Source: Perca fluviatilis (Eukaryota; Chordata; Actinopteri; Perciformes; Percidae). Taken from it: a stretch of 64,000 bases of DNA. Both the position numbers and the translations under genes were made by a program. Below are positions 45,648 to 57,565 of the stretch, piece after piece. The stretch is from positions 17,023,224 through 17,087,223 of the forward strand of contig NC_053114.1 in the NCBI RefSeq assembly GCF_010015445.1, written 5' to 3'. The notes beneath the pieces were generated by a model, which was not told where the DNA came from, did no database searches, and saw only the letters and a program-made list of their open reading frames with translations. The first letter of the stretch is position 1. Each line of letters starts with the position of its first letter.

Positions 45648-48090
45648 TGTTTCTCAGTGATAAACTGCACTCAAGCAGTAGTATACTTCATGTTAAACAT
45701 AAATATATACTGATTTGATTACAGCAAAGACAACATTCAATATGCAGACTAAGTCTAATTGCTGTGAGATGGAAGTAAACAGCTTTGGCAGCTAAACCTG
45801 TGGATGACGACAGGAATGTTTTGTTTACAGGCCACCTACTGCAACCCTCCCATGTCAGAAATGTCTGAATCCTGTCTGCAGGCATAACAAAGCCCCTCAG
45901 ACACACAAGCCAGTGCCGAGGTAATACGATGGGAGCAGAAAAAAGGAATCCTCATAACCTCTTGCTGTGATCAGTGAATGTGTCCTCAGGGACGCCAGCA
46001 ACAACAGAGCAGGTAATTCTCCCTCACCCCCTCCTGAGTACATCACGTCCATAGTGCAAAACAAGCCAGTGTCTCAACAGAATTGACCCTGATTTAAACC
46101 CAACACATCAACCTTTTCTATCCTCTGTTGAAAGGCTCCGTTTATTACCTAACATGCACTGATGGCTCCGCACGAAGGAGGGAATGCTATGCAAGGCTAG
46201 ACAGGAGACGAAGGAAAAGGATTAGAGCGCGGGCAAGGACTGGATACAGCCTTATTTACAACTGACAATGTTTTTCTGTGGAGAAGCCAGCCTTAATTTG
46301 CTGCTTAATAACTGACTTCCACCACCATGTTCAAATCCCCCTGAGAGGCTTTTGTGGTTTGTTTGCAAGATGTCTCTGCTGCCTGCACTGCAAATTAGCC
46401 TTTCAGAAAGGCACGTCACCTTCTGGCCACAGCTTGCAAGCAACACGCAAGGTTATTCTTTTTTGTTTTTTTATCGTCTTGCCCGGTGCCTTTCTACTTC
46501 TCGCTGGCAGTAGGAGCAACCTTCAACTAACCTTTAAACCACTGTGAATAATTTAAATCCTATTTTCATATCAATGGAGGAGTCAAGCCAGGCAATTATC
46601 TTTTATCTGTGTACTTTGCTGTCGGAGCAAAGCATAATAAAGTCTTCCCAAGAGAGAAAGAGACAGAGAGAGGGAGAAAAAGACAAGGCGTAGATAGTGT
46701 AGAAAAGCCAGAGGCCATAAGGGCTTACTGAAGGAAAGATAGGGGAGAAGGTTGATGAGAAAGAAATACAGTGGGAGAATGAGATAAAGAATAGAAATAG
46801 TGTGCGGACGCTTGTGATGCTATCTGGAAGACTCTAATGAAAAGAATGAATAATTCACTAATGAGCAACAGATCTGTCATGGAAAGAAACGCTGCTCGTG
46901 TGCGCTGGTTTCCGAGGATGTGGTGGGTGCTGCATGTGTGGTTTTGGTGGCTGGTGGAAGACAGTCCAGACGAACATGACAAATTGGCAGTTCAATTAGG
47001 ACTTTTGGGTCGCCGTTTTCTCGGTGCGTAGCCGACGGCTCCATTCTGTGACGCGCTGATGTCCAGGCCAGAGACAGACTGTGTTAAAGCTCATTTGTGT
47101 GACAGTGATTTCAAGCAATGTAGGAGATGGATGCATCCCAGGGGGGGGGAGGGAAAGGGAGAACAAAAAAAAAAAGCACGAAAAAAAAAAAAATGTGAAG
47201 AAGAAATTCCCCCTGGTACTCATTAAAATTCAGCAGTACAGCAACACCCCCTTTGCTTTGCTCTTCTTTCCCCTCCCTCTCTCATTTTTCCCTCTTCCCT
47301 CCGTCTGTTCCAACAGCCATCGTCTCGCCTTGTTGCCTCCCTGCTTGCCTCCCTGGACTGTCCATGATCATCATGATGAATTCATAAAACTTGCTGCATT
47401 CTTGATTGAGATGGAGCAGTGGAGAAAACAAGAGTGACGTAGAGAAGAAAAGCAATATCCACAACTGGAGAGGTAGGCAGTGGGGGAGGTGACGAAGTGA
47501 ATGTGTTTGGGAGTGATGGCATGCAGAGATAACAAGAGAAAGAAGAAAGAGGATGAGGGTAGGAGCTACAGGCTTTGCAATATTAATCTATGGTGCAGAG
47601 ATAAAACAGACAGGTGAGCCCTGCAAGCGAAGGCAGGATTTCCTTTATACGAGAGTGAATGCAGGGCACGTTATTGAAAGAGCTGCCAAACTTTCTTTGA
47701 CTTGCATCTGTTTGCTTCACCAAGAGCCCTCAAGAGTAGACCAGAGTCAGAGCTCACAACACCCAGGCTCAGATCACACGAGGGTATTCAGAAGCCACAT
47801 TATGGAGAGATGCAATAACAAACAGCCTAGTGTCATTTGAAGTTATTCTGTGTTTACATGCATGCTAACAGTTCAATTATAACCAGATGAAGGCAATAAT
47901 CCCATTACAATACAATTTGACTGGGTTACCTTGTTCAAGCATAGAACAATGACTCAACCTACATTTCATTTCAGACAATGAAAGATACTGCTCCGTAAAG
48001 TCAACGATTCATTTTCTGTTGAGCGACTAATCAATTGATCACCTAATCCTTGCAGCTATAGGAAAGTTATACAAATAAACTGTGAGAACA
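45648..48090. other. Gene-free single-copy sequence
   Basis: No coding gene recognised. A-rich and GA-rich stretches lie at 46640-46700 and 47160-47200. GTCAACGATTCATTTTCTG with GAGCGACTAATCAATTGATC at 48000-48040 is a scrap of a hAT MITE. The frames at 46837-47031 and 47081-47437 have no motif. Confidence 0.45.
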
Positions 48091-48094
48091 AAAC

Positions 48095-48525
48095 ACACAT
48101 GTTGCGTGTTATCGCGAGAACATGACGTACTATCGCGAGAACAACGTCACGCGTGTAGAAAAAGAAAAAAAAAGGTTGGGTTTAGGAAAAGAACACAGGG
48201 AAAGGCTTTAGTAACACAAAAAAGCGACAAATACACAATTAGGAAAACAATAAACGGTTGGGTTTGGGAAAGAGACATTGGGGAACGCTTAAAAAAATTA
48301 ACAAAAAAAAAAGAAAAAGAAAACGGCTGAAAATCGCCACACGCGAACCCAGCTCTCCTGGGTGAAAGTCCTGTGTTTTACCCATCCGCGGTCCTACGTC
48401 CCTTTATTGATGATTATCGTTGATAAACACGCTAAAAAGCGATTATGCGTCTTGATAACACACCAAAATGGCATACAAATTGGCGTGTCATACATACGCC
48501 ACTTCATGAGATCAGTCTGTGTAAA
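48095..48525. repeat. Possible dispersed repeat
   Basis: GGTTGGGTTTAGGAAAAG (48174) and GGTTGGGTTTGGGAAAG (48256) are internal near-repeats of a kind common in fish MITEs, and CGCGAACCCAGC (48344) read in reverse resembles a B box. Ends and duplications were not found. Confidence 0.4.
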
Positions 48526-48559
48526 TGAATACAATAGTTTTTTGGGTTTTTTTCACTCA

Positions 48560-48960
48560 TGAAATAATGCCAAAGTTTCCTGCAGCATGTTGTAGTGAAG
48601 GTGCACGTCCTCGCATTAAATAAAAAGCGACTGCAAACATCAGAAGAAATGATTACCCTTTCATGAAATACACCATAAATCCTCAGAAGAAATTAGTAGA
48701 AGGCCACATGTCTAATGAGTGGGTGATTGAATACACATCTAGTAATTACATTAATAATAGAGATGAGATGTCACAAATGTTCCAATTCAGCTTGCTTTGT
48801 GAGAATTATTGACAGAAGCATGTCATAATGTCAAATAAAAATTAATTTTTACAAGTTGGGGAACATTTGGAGGCAAATGGCTCAATCATGAGCCATTTGC
48901 GGATTAGACTTTGCATTTTTGTGTCGACACATACAGCAGATGTAGAGTTATTTTAAAAAG
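48560..48960. other. Candidate conserved non-coding element
   Basis: Repeat-free sequence with several TAATTA/ATTAAT words (AGTAATTACATTAATAAT at about 48741) and a perfect stem, GCAAATGGCTCA (48873-48884), loop ATCA, TGAGCCATTTGC (48889-48900). No coding potential. The composition is that of a vertebrate developmental enhancer, but conservation cannot be seen from one genome. Confidence 0.4.
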
Positions 48961-49155
48961 GGATCTCTTCCTGTAGCTGAAACCCTCTATTTTATACACA
49001 CACACATACTGTATACACATTTTTTTCTAGCTGCATTTGAATCGACAGCTTGATGGATCCAAAAAATCTACTTACTGTGAAAAATCAGGTTCTTACTAAT
49101 CATGTAAACACTGTAATCATACTTTGTTGATTGTATTGTATTGTGTGTGTTCAGT

Positions 49156-50141
49156 TAGGGCTGCACGATTATGGCCAAAATGATAATCACGATTATTTTG
49201 ATCAATATTGAGATCACGATTAATTATCACGATTATTTGTTGATTTTAGCCAAAACAAATTTTATTGTCACATAATTATAACTGCTTTTACATCCATATT
49301 GTGCTACATTCCTACTAATACATCCATATTGTGCTACATTCCTCCTTTATTGAAGGATACTGTGAAGGAGTATGCCATTTCAGCTGTTGTGCGACCGCTT
49401 TCCACACATGCACGTTTGCCGTGAAAGATACAGGCAACGCAATTTTCTGTTCACGTTAACGGCGCATGTGGTGCCTGGTATCTACCAGACGAAATAGCTA
49501 CACGGATTTCTGTGGCTCATTACACTGCCACTTACATGTCTGCGTTGCGCTCTGATGCTCCGAAACCCACGTTAGAGGCAACATAAACATCGCTGAATGT
49601 CACGCTAGTAAACACTAATAACACGTTACACAGCAGCTAACGTTAGCCTAGCGTTAGCCACAGTAGCTGACTGCTAAACAGTGTAGTGCGTCTGTATTTC
49701 ACTGTAGGATTCCAACAGCGGAACGTCCAACAGTCTGCTGCTAAAGCTATGAGCTAAAAGACACAAACTAGCACTGGTCACTGCTGTTGTCTGAAAAACA
49801 ACACAGACGGGACAAAACGTTGCGTTTACTGGTAAACTGGTAAACATTGTGACCGGCTTATGATGACCGACTGCTACCTGTTGTGGAATTTTCCCACGTT
49901 ACTCTGTCCTCTGTGACTGTCTACATCTAGAAACTAGTCGCGCTGCGGTGCAGGGGAACAGCTCTGATTGGCTCATGGAGACATGTGATCAGACAGTGGT
50001 TTATGGAGCGCTAGATTGGCTTTGCAAAAACTGTTCTATGCAGGGAATGACGCATTTTAAATATCGCTCGATCACGCAAATTTGATCGTGGGAAGCCAAA
50101 ATCGTGATCGTGATTAAAATTCGATTAATTGTGCAGCCCTA
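49156..50141. mobile_element. hAT element, 986 bp, non-autonomous
   Basis: Ends TAGGGCTGCACGATTATG and TTAATTGTGCAGCCCTA, with TGTTCAGT on both sides (49148-49155 and 50142-50149). Subterminal ATCACGATTA repeats occur in both orientations. A 25-bp direct repeat around CATCCATATTGTGCTACATT is at about 49291 and 49322. No transposase. Confidence 0.93.
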
Positions 50142-50149
50142 TGTTCAGT

Positions 50150-50560
50150 CCCATCCATCTGTTTGCAGCTTCTCTGAGTGAAGATCATGTGTGTTATGCT
50201 GTGCTGCGTAATATAACCGCATGTGTATTCATATTCACAGGTCCTCACATTCGTGAATCTTTCTCCCATCCATGAGAAAGCACAGGAATTGTGGGGGTAA
50301 TCCTAGAACACGTGAAGGCCAGGTAAGGTTCTCTATCCAGGTGTATTTACAATGTAGAGAGATCCCACAGGAGATCCATGTCCGACAGCAGTTAACTGCA
50401 AAGGTTTACTGTACGTCCCTGGGTAATGTAAATTACATAGGAAGAACAACTACATTGTCTATGTGCTATAAATAATACATTTACTGTATCAAAGAGACAG
50501 TGTATGACCCAATACATTAAGTTGTACACAATTGTGGTGAACTTGTGAGCCCTGTGCTTA
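50150..50560. other. Gene-free sequence
   Basis: Nothing recognised; the short frames have no motif. Confidence 0.45.
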
Positions 50561-50569
50561 GTTACTCCG

Positions 50570-51250
50570 ATTCTCCACTGGGCACGTCTGTGCTGCGTTC
50601 CGGCGGCGCCGCTGTTTTGTTCCGTCCTCCGTCCCATACCACACCGGGAGAGTCTCCGAAGCGCCAAGGCTACCATAGCTGTAAGGCGTACTTTGAACTG
50701 CGTGGCGCGAGAGAGTTGATTGGGATATATGATCTCAAAGCTAGATGGGAGAAATTCCTACACATTGAACCTTTAGGCTAGTATCTACCTTCCACTCCAG
50801 GCACTCCTACAGTTAAACGCCATGCCTTCTCTTTTCTGGTGTTGTCCTCAATAAAAAAGATCTGTGGTATTATGCCCCCCCAATATGAAACTCTCGTTGT
50901 CCGTGGTGTTGTAGAGGAGACGATATAAACGATATTGGGGGTGTCTTTTGGTAAACTGACTGGATGCTCACGCTTTCATTTCCTGCCCGGCTGTCCGAAC
51001 CCCCCGCGGCTTGTGTGAAAATAGACCTGGCGCGTATCTTTAGCACGACCTAAAAAACAGCATGTTCACTGCAAACTCACGCTCCTCTCTTCCTGATTTA
51101 CAGCCCCCCTCTCTTGGCTGCAAATAACTCACCGTTATACTACACGTTGTAAAACAGCTGTGGCCCGCTTGCCTGCTCCTCCGGTAACATTAGCTAGCAG
51201 TTAGCATGACGGCCCTAGCCACGGTTAGCCAGGACCAGTCGGGATCACTT
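50570..51250. repeat. Probable eroded dispersed repeat
   Basis: GCTAGATGGGAGAAATTCC with TACACATTGAACCTTTA (50741-50776) matches the repeat-like end near 26652. The following segment (GTGGTATTATGCCCCCC, AACTCTCGTTGTCCGTGG, GTTAGCTAGCAGTTAGC-like) has the feel of a fish MITE interior. No ends or duplication identified. Confidence 0.4.
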
Positions 51251-51262
51251 TACTGTCTCAAT

Positions 51263-51754
51263 TAGGGCTTTGACTCCGAACTTCGTTATTCGTTATTATG
51301 CGGGGCTGCTCCTCAGTCACTCAACAGAAGAGAAAGGTGACTGTTTCGGCGGCCACAGGAGAGAAATACATGGCGTGCTCGCGGGACAATACTGGCGACT
51401 CTTTTTTATTTTACAGAAAGTCGCTGTCTTTTCTACAGAAAGTCGCCAGATTTGTCGCTAGTCGCTTTTGTGAAAAAAAGTCGCTAAGTTGGCAACACCG
51501 CCCACACACACTGGCTCGACGCACACACCAGCACACGAGTATAAACATCAGACCACTTACGTAGGCTACGGTGAAAGCTCCGAACTTCCTGTCGAAAGCA
51601 CACTGTGTTTAATCCAGGGTCTGACTTAATTTTTTTTTTAAACTGAAGGCATTTAATGGTCAAAATATTAATAAATATTCTAATATATTTGAATATTAAT
51701 ATTAATATACAAACGAACTTTGAATATGATTTTTGGGCAAAAGTCAAAGCCCTA
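51263..51754. mobile_element. hAT element, 492 bp, non-autonomous
   Basis: Ends TAGGGCTTTGACTCCGAAC and AAAGTCAAAGCCCTA, with GTCTCAAT on both sides (51255-51262 and 51755-51762). Inside is GTCGCTAAGTTGGCAACACC, related in reverse to 5685-5725. Non-coding. Confidence 0.93.
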
Positions 51755-51762
51755 GTCTCAAT

Positions 51763-52081
51763 TGTTTTTGCGAGTAACCAACTCGGGTACTCTAGCTATA
51801 TAATTCAATGTGAGTACACGAATGTTGAAATGACATAAAGTGCCCGTCCCTCGTAGCCGTGATAAATTAGCCTGAAACTAATGCTTAGCTACCTGTTCAG
51901 GAGGAAATTAGCCAACTCGGCGTCCTTTTGGACTCTAAGCCGTCTCCATCTTTCAAATACATCTCCAATATTTACCTGGAGATTGTTACTACTCTGGTCA
52001 CGCAACTGTTAGAAACACTGTTGTTGTTTTTGCACAGTACCTTTTGAAAAGATGCCTGGAAGTCTGAAATATGTCTGGGGA
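51763..52081. other. Gene-free sequence
   Basis: Nothing recognised. Confidence 0.45.
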
Positions 52082-52089
52082 CACTAGTT

Positions 52090-53066
52090 TAGGGCTGCAG
52101 CTATCGATTATTTTAGTAATCAAGTATTCTACCGATTATTCCATGGATTAATCGGATAAGAAATACTTAGTAAGAAATACTTAGTAAACAGCAATTGTAA
52201 ATATTTATTATTGCTGTTTACAAAAAAAAGTTGTATTGCCAAATTCCAAGACCCTTGCCTCTGGCTCTTTGCACTGGATATGCAAAAGAGCTGTTCACTG
52301 ACCCGAGGGTAAATGTGACTGTACAAAGCTTACAGCAGGGCTATTCAACTACACTGTTCTGGGGGACACATTTTCAGAAGCCTAATACACAGTGAGGAGA
52401 AACAATAAAGAATGCAGACATCACCGGAATGATGACATCATTCACGTGCATATTAAGTTATTAAGTGGCCATGCTGGGGGGAGGAGCCGGTTTGTCTCCG
52501 GCAGCAGCTAAGTTTCCAAAGATTAGTAGCAAACTAATAAACAGTTAGACTTCAAATCGACAGCTTTCGTTTTAGCTTGTTGGTAAAACACAACATCGCT
52601 GTTAGCAGAGTAGCATGCTGTAGGCTAGCTGTGTAAAACAGCGCGGTGGACGAGAGCAGCAGACGTTAGCTACCTTGTGTTGGGTTCGCTCCGTGGAATG
52701 GATGAGCAGACTGGATGTTTTCTACTGAGATGATGTAGCAGCATGTTTGCAGCTTAAAATGATCCCAACCTTTCTGTCGTTTTCTCTCGCCTGTCTCTTC
52801 TCTTAGACCCTCGCTATTTTCGTCTTCCTTCATTTGTAATCTGGGCCGCCAGTCTTGTGTCCACAGAAGCGTCAACTTGTTGAGCGCTAGTAATAATCCT
52901 CCGTGCGGAAACACAGTGAGCCGTGCAACCTTAATTACATTGATTTAACCAAGCTTCGAGGCAAAGAATTTTGCGATTACAAAAAATCCTCGAGGCAAAA
53001 TTCTTTGCCTCGAGGATTTTTTGTAATCAAATTATTCGAGTTATTCGAGGAATCGGTACAGCCCTA
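52090..53066. mobile_element. hAT element, 977 bp, non-autonomous
   Basis: Ends TAGGGCTGCAGCTATCG and ATCGGTACAGCCCTA, with CACTAGTT on both sides (52082-52089 and 53067-53074). AGAAATACTTAGTA is tandemly duplicated near 52160. A perfect 25-bp-arm hairpin lies near the right end. No transposase. Confidence 0.93.
52975..53028. repeat. Perfect 54-bp hairpin inside a hAT element
   Basis: Arms 52975-52999 and 53004-53028 are exact reverse complements (25 bp, starting GATTACAAAAAATCC) around a 4-base loop ATTC. Perfect identity implies a recent inverted duplication of the element's subterminal repeat. Confidence 0.95.
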
Positions 53067-53074
53067 CACTAGTT

Positions 53075-53205
53075 GTTGTACTATGACCATTAATTGCACT
53101 TTATTATGTTGTTCTATGCTCTATTGCACATGTTTTTGCACATGACATTTTGATATTTTTTTAAATATTTTAATCAAGAAGTTCATGTTTCAAGTTAAAG
53201 ATGGA
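53075..53205. other. Gene-free sequence
   Basis: Nothing recognised. Confidence 0.4.
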
Positions 53206-53209
53206 ATCT

Positions 53210-53322
53210 TAGAAAATCCTTTTTTTTTTTTAACCGTGGTATCGAAATCGGCATCGAGAATCGTGCTATTTTACTGGTATTGGCACCGACTACTGAATTT
53301 TTGGTATCCTGACACCCCTAGT
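53210..53322. mobile_element. hAT-type right-end fragment
   Basis: GGTATCGAAATCGGCATCG to TTGGTATCCTGACACCCCTA is the right end of the fish TAGGGGTGTCA... family. No left end is present, so it is a fragment. Confidence 0.6.
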
Positions 53323-54689
53323 TATTTGTCGTATAAATGTACAGAAAATTCTCTAACAGATACGTAGTGGATGGTAATAGTCATCTGATGGTAATGTTGC
53401 TGTGTGTAGATATTTTGTTCATGTTGATATATGATATCAACGATGTCAGAAATGTTGCATATTTCAAGAGGCCAGATGAATAACTTCAAGGCCAAGCATC
53501 CACTAATCCCAATCTTTTTTTCTTTTTCTATTTGCTGCCCCTTTACCACAACTATCCTCACTCATACAAACACACGCACAGAGCAGAAAACACAAAGTCT
53601 CCATTTCCCCCTGGTCGTTTCTCAGCCTTTGAATTACACACACTGACTAATTGACCAACAGCTTGGTGCAGAATGTATCCCCAGAGAGAGAGAGAGAGAG
53701 AGAGAGACAGCAGTGAGAAGGAGAGAGGAGGCTGGTTAGGCACAATCACAATGGGAGCGGACCTAATGATGTGCTGAACATCACAAAAAAAAATCCTTAA
53801 TAAGCTGAAATATTCTCTCCCTTGCAAACAACTTGTCTTCTAAAACATACTGCATACATTTCTTTGGAAAAGCACAATTAGACAATTACACTAAAAAGTA
53901 TAAATATCATTAAGACATTCAGAGTTAATTAATTCAGAGGATGTAGCATTCGTATGTGGGGAAAGAGATGGAAAATACAGAAAGAATAGCATTTTCTTTT
54001 TGTTAATTTGCAGACTTCCCACTGGGAGAGGTAAAATAACCCCCAGCCAGACTGTCTTTTGCTGTTAAAAATAATAATAGAGTTGCTTTTTCAAGCTAGG
54101 CAAATACTGAGCCTGATTTGCATAGCTTAAGATGTGCATCGCTGCAGAAAAAGGTCAAAGTGTCCTTAAAAGCTGCACCAGCTACGGTGCGTTTTTGTTT
54201 TGTTTCCCCTTTTTCACTTTAATGTGCTAATACGTTGTCAGAGGCAGTTCTTTGGATTTTGGCACAGGCACATACACATTTCCAAATGATTCCTTTTATA
54301 AACAATCCATTTCTCTACTTCTCTCTTTCAGTGCCACTCTCACCTGTCTCTCGCCCACAGCCCCCTCTCGTCTCCTCCTCCATCTCCCAAGGGAAAGATG
54401 CCCACACTTCTCTCATGACAGATCTGTTCCCTGCAGATCTGAACTGCAAATCCTGCCTCTCTTCAAGGTGACAGACTGTTGTATGCCCAATTCGCCCCTA
54501 AAGCACTCCCCCGATGGCTTTCTCACACTCTCTTCAGTGCAAAGCACACACACACGATTCCCACAGATCAAACACCATCTTATCCCTATAAACTTTATCT
54601 ATATTTGTATTTGTCAGTGACATTTGAATATACTGTTTTTATTCAAGTCTCTTCTACACCCACGCTCGCAGCTCTGTGAGTACTTAGGC
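53323..54689. other. Gene-free sequence with one weak exon-like segment
   Basis: Mostly unrecognised. A GA microsatellite is at 53682-53706. At 54332-54467 a 136-bp segment is bordered by a pyrimidine tract ending CTTTCAG and by AAG|GTGACA, and stays open in one frame. The encoded residues (Ser/Pro-rich) match nothing I know, so I do not call it an exon. Confidence 0.4.
53682..53706. repeat. GA microsatellite
   Basis: Pure AG array of about 12 units. Confidence 0.9.
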
Positions 54690-55770
54690 AAAGAAGTGCT
54701 TTGAGCTAAATGCTAACATCAACACGTTTACATGCTTACAATGACAAAGCTAACATGCTGATCATCGTCGTCGTAGTTTACCGTGATAACATGCAAACAA
54801 TTGCTAATTACAACTATACAAAAAGTGCAGCCAAGGCTGATGAGAATGTCATTCGTTTTTCCAGTGTTTTCTCATAAACAATGGTATTAAAAGTAGGGGT
54901 GGGAATCTCTTGGCACCTCACGATTCGATTCCGATTCAGATGCTAACGATTCGATTCTAAACTGATTATCGATGCAACAATTTTTTTGGTGTACATTTCC
55001 AATGCGTGATTTGTTTTAAATATACATATGAATCAGAGTTTGCTACTCAGAGTTTGCTAATCACTTCTTAGACAAAGCAGCTAGACAAAGCTTAGACTTT
55101 GACATATATTTGTCACACACAAGTTTTAATGAAATGTTTTGTCTGTACTGAGGTTTTTGTTTTGTAGTCATTCCATGCTTAAGCCTTAAACTTGCTTGTG
55201 AAAGTCCCCTTCTCTCCCAGTGATCTTCCATGTCAGAGGCTCAGTCATGTTTAAAGGTGGAGAATTGGCTTCTCAGAACATGAAGGTGGTCAGATGTAAT
55301 GTGATAAAGTAGATGAACAGCCTATATGTGTTTTGCCTAATTATTTTATGTATGTCTTATTAGATCAGGTGTATATATACAAAATTTAATTTTCTTTTGG
55401 CCATTTGTGTGTGTTTCTTTTCTGCACTCTTGCACTCTAAGTTGTTGTCCATTATCCCATCCTCTTTCAGTCACTCTTTTTTTTTTATCGATTATTATTA
55501 ACTTATCTGAATCGAGAATCAAATCGTTTTAGAGAAAAATCGCGATGCATCTAAGAATCGATTATTTTTCCCACCTCTAATTAAAACAAGACCTGATGAT
55601 AGCGCCGGATGAAAAGCTAAATGGATCACCAAATTTATTACAAGCCTTCTGTTCCCCCTAATGGCAATCCATCCAATAGTTGTTGAGGTATTTCAGTCTA
55701 GACCAAAATGGTGGACTGATTGACCAATCAACATCCCATGCCATGCCTGGAGCCATGCCGCTAGCATGGC
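54690..55770 (+). repeat. Old dispersed repeat, copy 3 (interrupted)
   Basis: The left part (54690-54893) carries CTAACATGCTGATC and GGCTGATGAGAATGTCATTCG. The right part (55580-55770) carries CCTGATGATAGCGCC, GGATCACCAAATTTATTAC and CAATCCATCCAATAGTTG. It is split by the hAT element at 54894-55579. The right part extends the family beyond where copies 1 and 2 end. Confidence 0.8.
54894..55579. mobile_element. hAT element, 686 bp, non-autonomous
   Basis: Ends TAGGGGTGGGAATCTC and TTTCCCACCTCTA, flanked by ATTAAAAG (54886-54893) and ATTAAAAC (55580-55587). Subterminal repeats CGATTCGATTC and GAATCGA occur at both ends. Non-coding. Its insertion in the old repeat gives the order of events. Confidence 0.9.
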
Positions 55771-55862
55771 TACAAGTTTGTTTGAAAGAGTGCAGAATTT
55801 GCTATTGCTAATTTTCTATTTTTGTCCATTGACAGGTTAAGATTAAATATTGTGTTTTGTGG

Positions 55863-56035
55863 GGCGCCCTGGTAGCTCACCTGGTTGAGCGTGCACCCCA
55901 TATACTAAGGCTCAGTCCTTACCGCTGTTGCCTGGGTTTGAGTCCGACCCGTGGCCCTTTGCTGCATGTCGTCCCCCCCTTTCCTGTCTTTTAGCTATCC
56001 TATCAATTAAAAGGCCAAAAAAGCCCAGATAAATC
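55863..56035 (+). mobile_element. tRNA-derived SINE
   Basis: A box TAGCTCACCTGGTTGA at 55873-55888, B box GGGTTTGAGTCC at 55934-55945, the phrase CTTTGCTGCATGTCG, then TCCTATCAATTAAAAGGCC and an A-rich end. No clear duplication. Confidence 0.88.
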
Positions 56036-56039
56036 CAGC

Positions 56040-57075
56040 AGAATTTCAAAAGAGAAAAAGTCCAATTCCTCTGCAAATTAGACACACGTATGTGCTAAAT
56101 GAGGCGCTCTGAAAGCAGCACGATTCTCAGGCTGCGCTTTAGGTTTCAGAGGGTTTTAACAAGACACATGAAAGTAGCCCAGATGTCCACTCTTCCTCTT
56201 ATCCATCGCATTCAATAAAAAGGTTTAGCAACAAAAGCTCAGGATGAGACTTATTTTCTGCTTTTTTCTCTCTTTTCACCTCAAGCTAGTCGGAGCGAGT
56301 TAGCGTCTCACCCGATGTGATCATAATTGAAATGGCAATGCTGTTTGCCGCAGTGACGAGCCATGCATTATTCAGCACAATGCTTTCCTCCCGCAAACAG
56401 ACAAATAGAGCACCATTATGGCGACACTAAGGCAAAAAGCAAACAATCAAAATGGCAGACATTAATTGCTTAATTAGGAGAAAAAACAAATTGATGTTGA
56501 CAAAGAGGAAGCAGTCACTTCATACTGGCAGCTGTGCATAATTTGAAACTGGCTCTGGTTATCTTACAGGTACGTGAACAACAAGTGCATGTCATGGTTA
56601 AACAAATACTGATATGTTTCTGATGTACTGTATGTGGATGTGTATGACTATATTTCTGACTCTAAAACAGCAACAAAAAGGTGCAGAAGAGTTATGATGA
56701 TCTGACAAAGATTCTTTTCATCATCAATTATTCTGAGACTATTTCCTCAATATACTGAATAATCATGTGGTCTAAGAAATGTTAAAGCACAGAGGGATAA
56801 AATACAATCTAATCTCAATTTCTCAGAGCTCCAGTTCACGTCCTCAAATTACTTTTACGGTCACACCAACATTTAAAAACAAACATTCAATTTACAATAA
56901 AAATTCAACAAACAGAAAAGCAGCTTATCCTCATATTTGAGAAGCTAGAACCACTTGTTTTAGTTGTCCCCATCAAACAGCCAGGGTTTGGGGTGGTGGT
57001 TGATTCGTTCAAACGTTACAGAACAAACAAAGTCCAGCGTCACATGGGTAACCGGAAGTGAAGTAACTTCTGATT
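56040..57075. other. Gene-free; candidate conserved non-coding element
   Basis: About 56260-56540 is repeat-free and carries TGATCATAATTGAAATGGC, GACATTAATTGCTTAATTAG and TGCATTATTCAGC. TAAT-core density is high and there is no coding. About 56540-57075 shows nothing recognisable. Confidence 0.45.
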
Positions 57076-57079
57076 TTAA

Positions 57080-57565
57080 AAAGGGGAACTATGTAGTTTC
57101 TGTAGCTTAATTTACCTTAACTGAACAGCTTCGGAGTCACTGGAATGGTCATATGACTTTTTTCGAGTTGAACGGTGGTCGTCTCGCTTCCCCCTAGCGC
57201 CTGTGAGCAGAAAAACCACCCTTGCAACTTTTCAGCGTCAGGAAGTATCGCGTGATATCAGGTCTAACGATGTAACAAATTGCTTCACGGCACTGCACAC
57301 ATACAGAAACCGGCTAACTATAAGAACAAGGTAGCGATGGAGTTTTTCACACTATCGTCATGGCTGAGCCGGCAAAAAAGAAGCAGAAAGCTAGGAAACA
57401 GAGAAAGAGGAAACGGAAGACTGACCGAGCGAGGAGTCAGACACGAGTAAACATAGGAGCTGCCAAATATCTATTCCGAAGCTGTAGGGGGAGCTCTATA
57501 GAGAAACCTGTGAGCAAAAAGCTCAGAAAACAGAGAAGAAATGGCCAAAACTGCATAGCACCCCT
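57080..57565 (+). mobile_element. TTAA-flanked MITE with basic open frame, 486 bp
   Basis: Ends AAAGGGGAACTATG and CATAGCACCCCT are imperfect inverted repeats between TTAA at 57076-57079 and 57566-57569. An ATG in the context GTCATGG opens a 69-codon frame at 57360-57569 starting MAEPAKKKQKARKQRKRKRK. It is strongly Lys/Arg-rich and would be a nuclear/nucleolar-type signal if expressed. The frame runs to the element's right end, as if a 5' coding exon had been captured. I do not recognise the source gene. Confidence 0.7.

Noticed and set aside
46837..47031. 64-codon frame rich in Trp
   Set aside because: No homology or codon pattern to support it, and no splice or promoter context.
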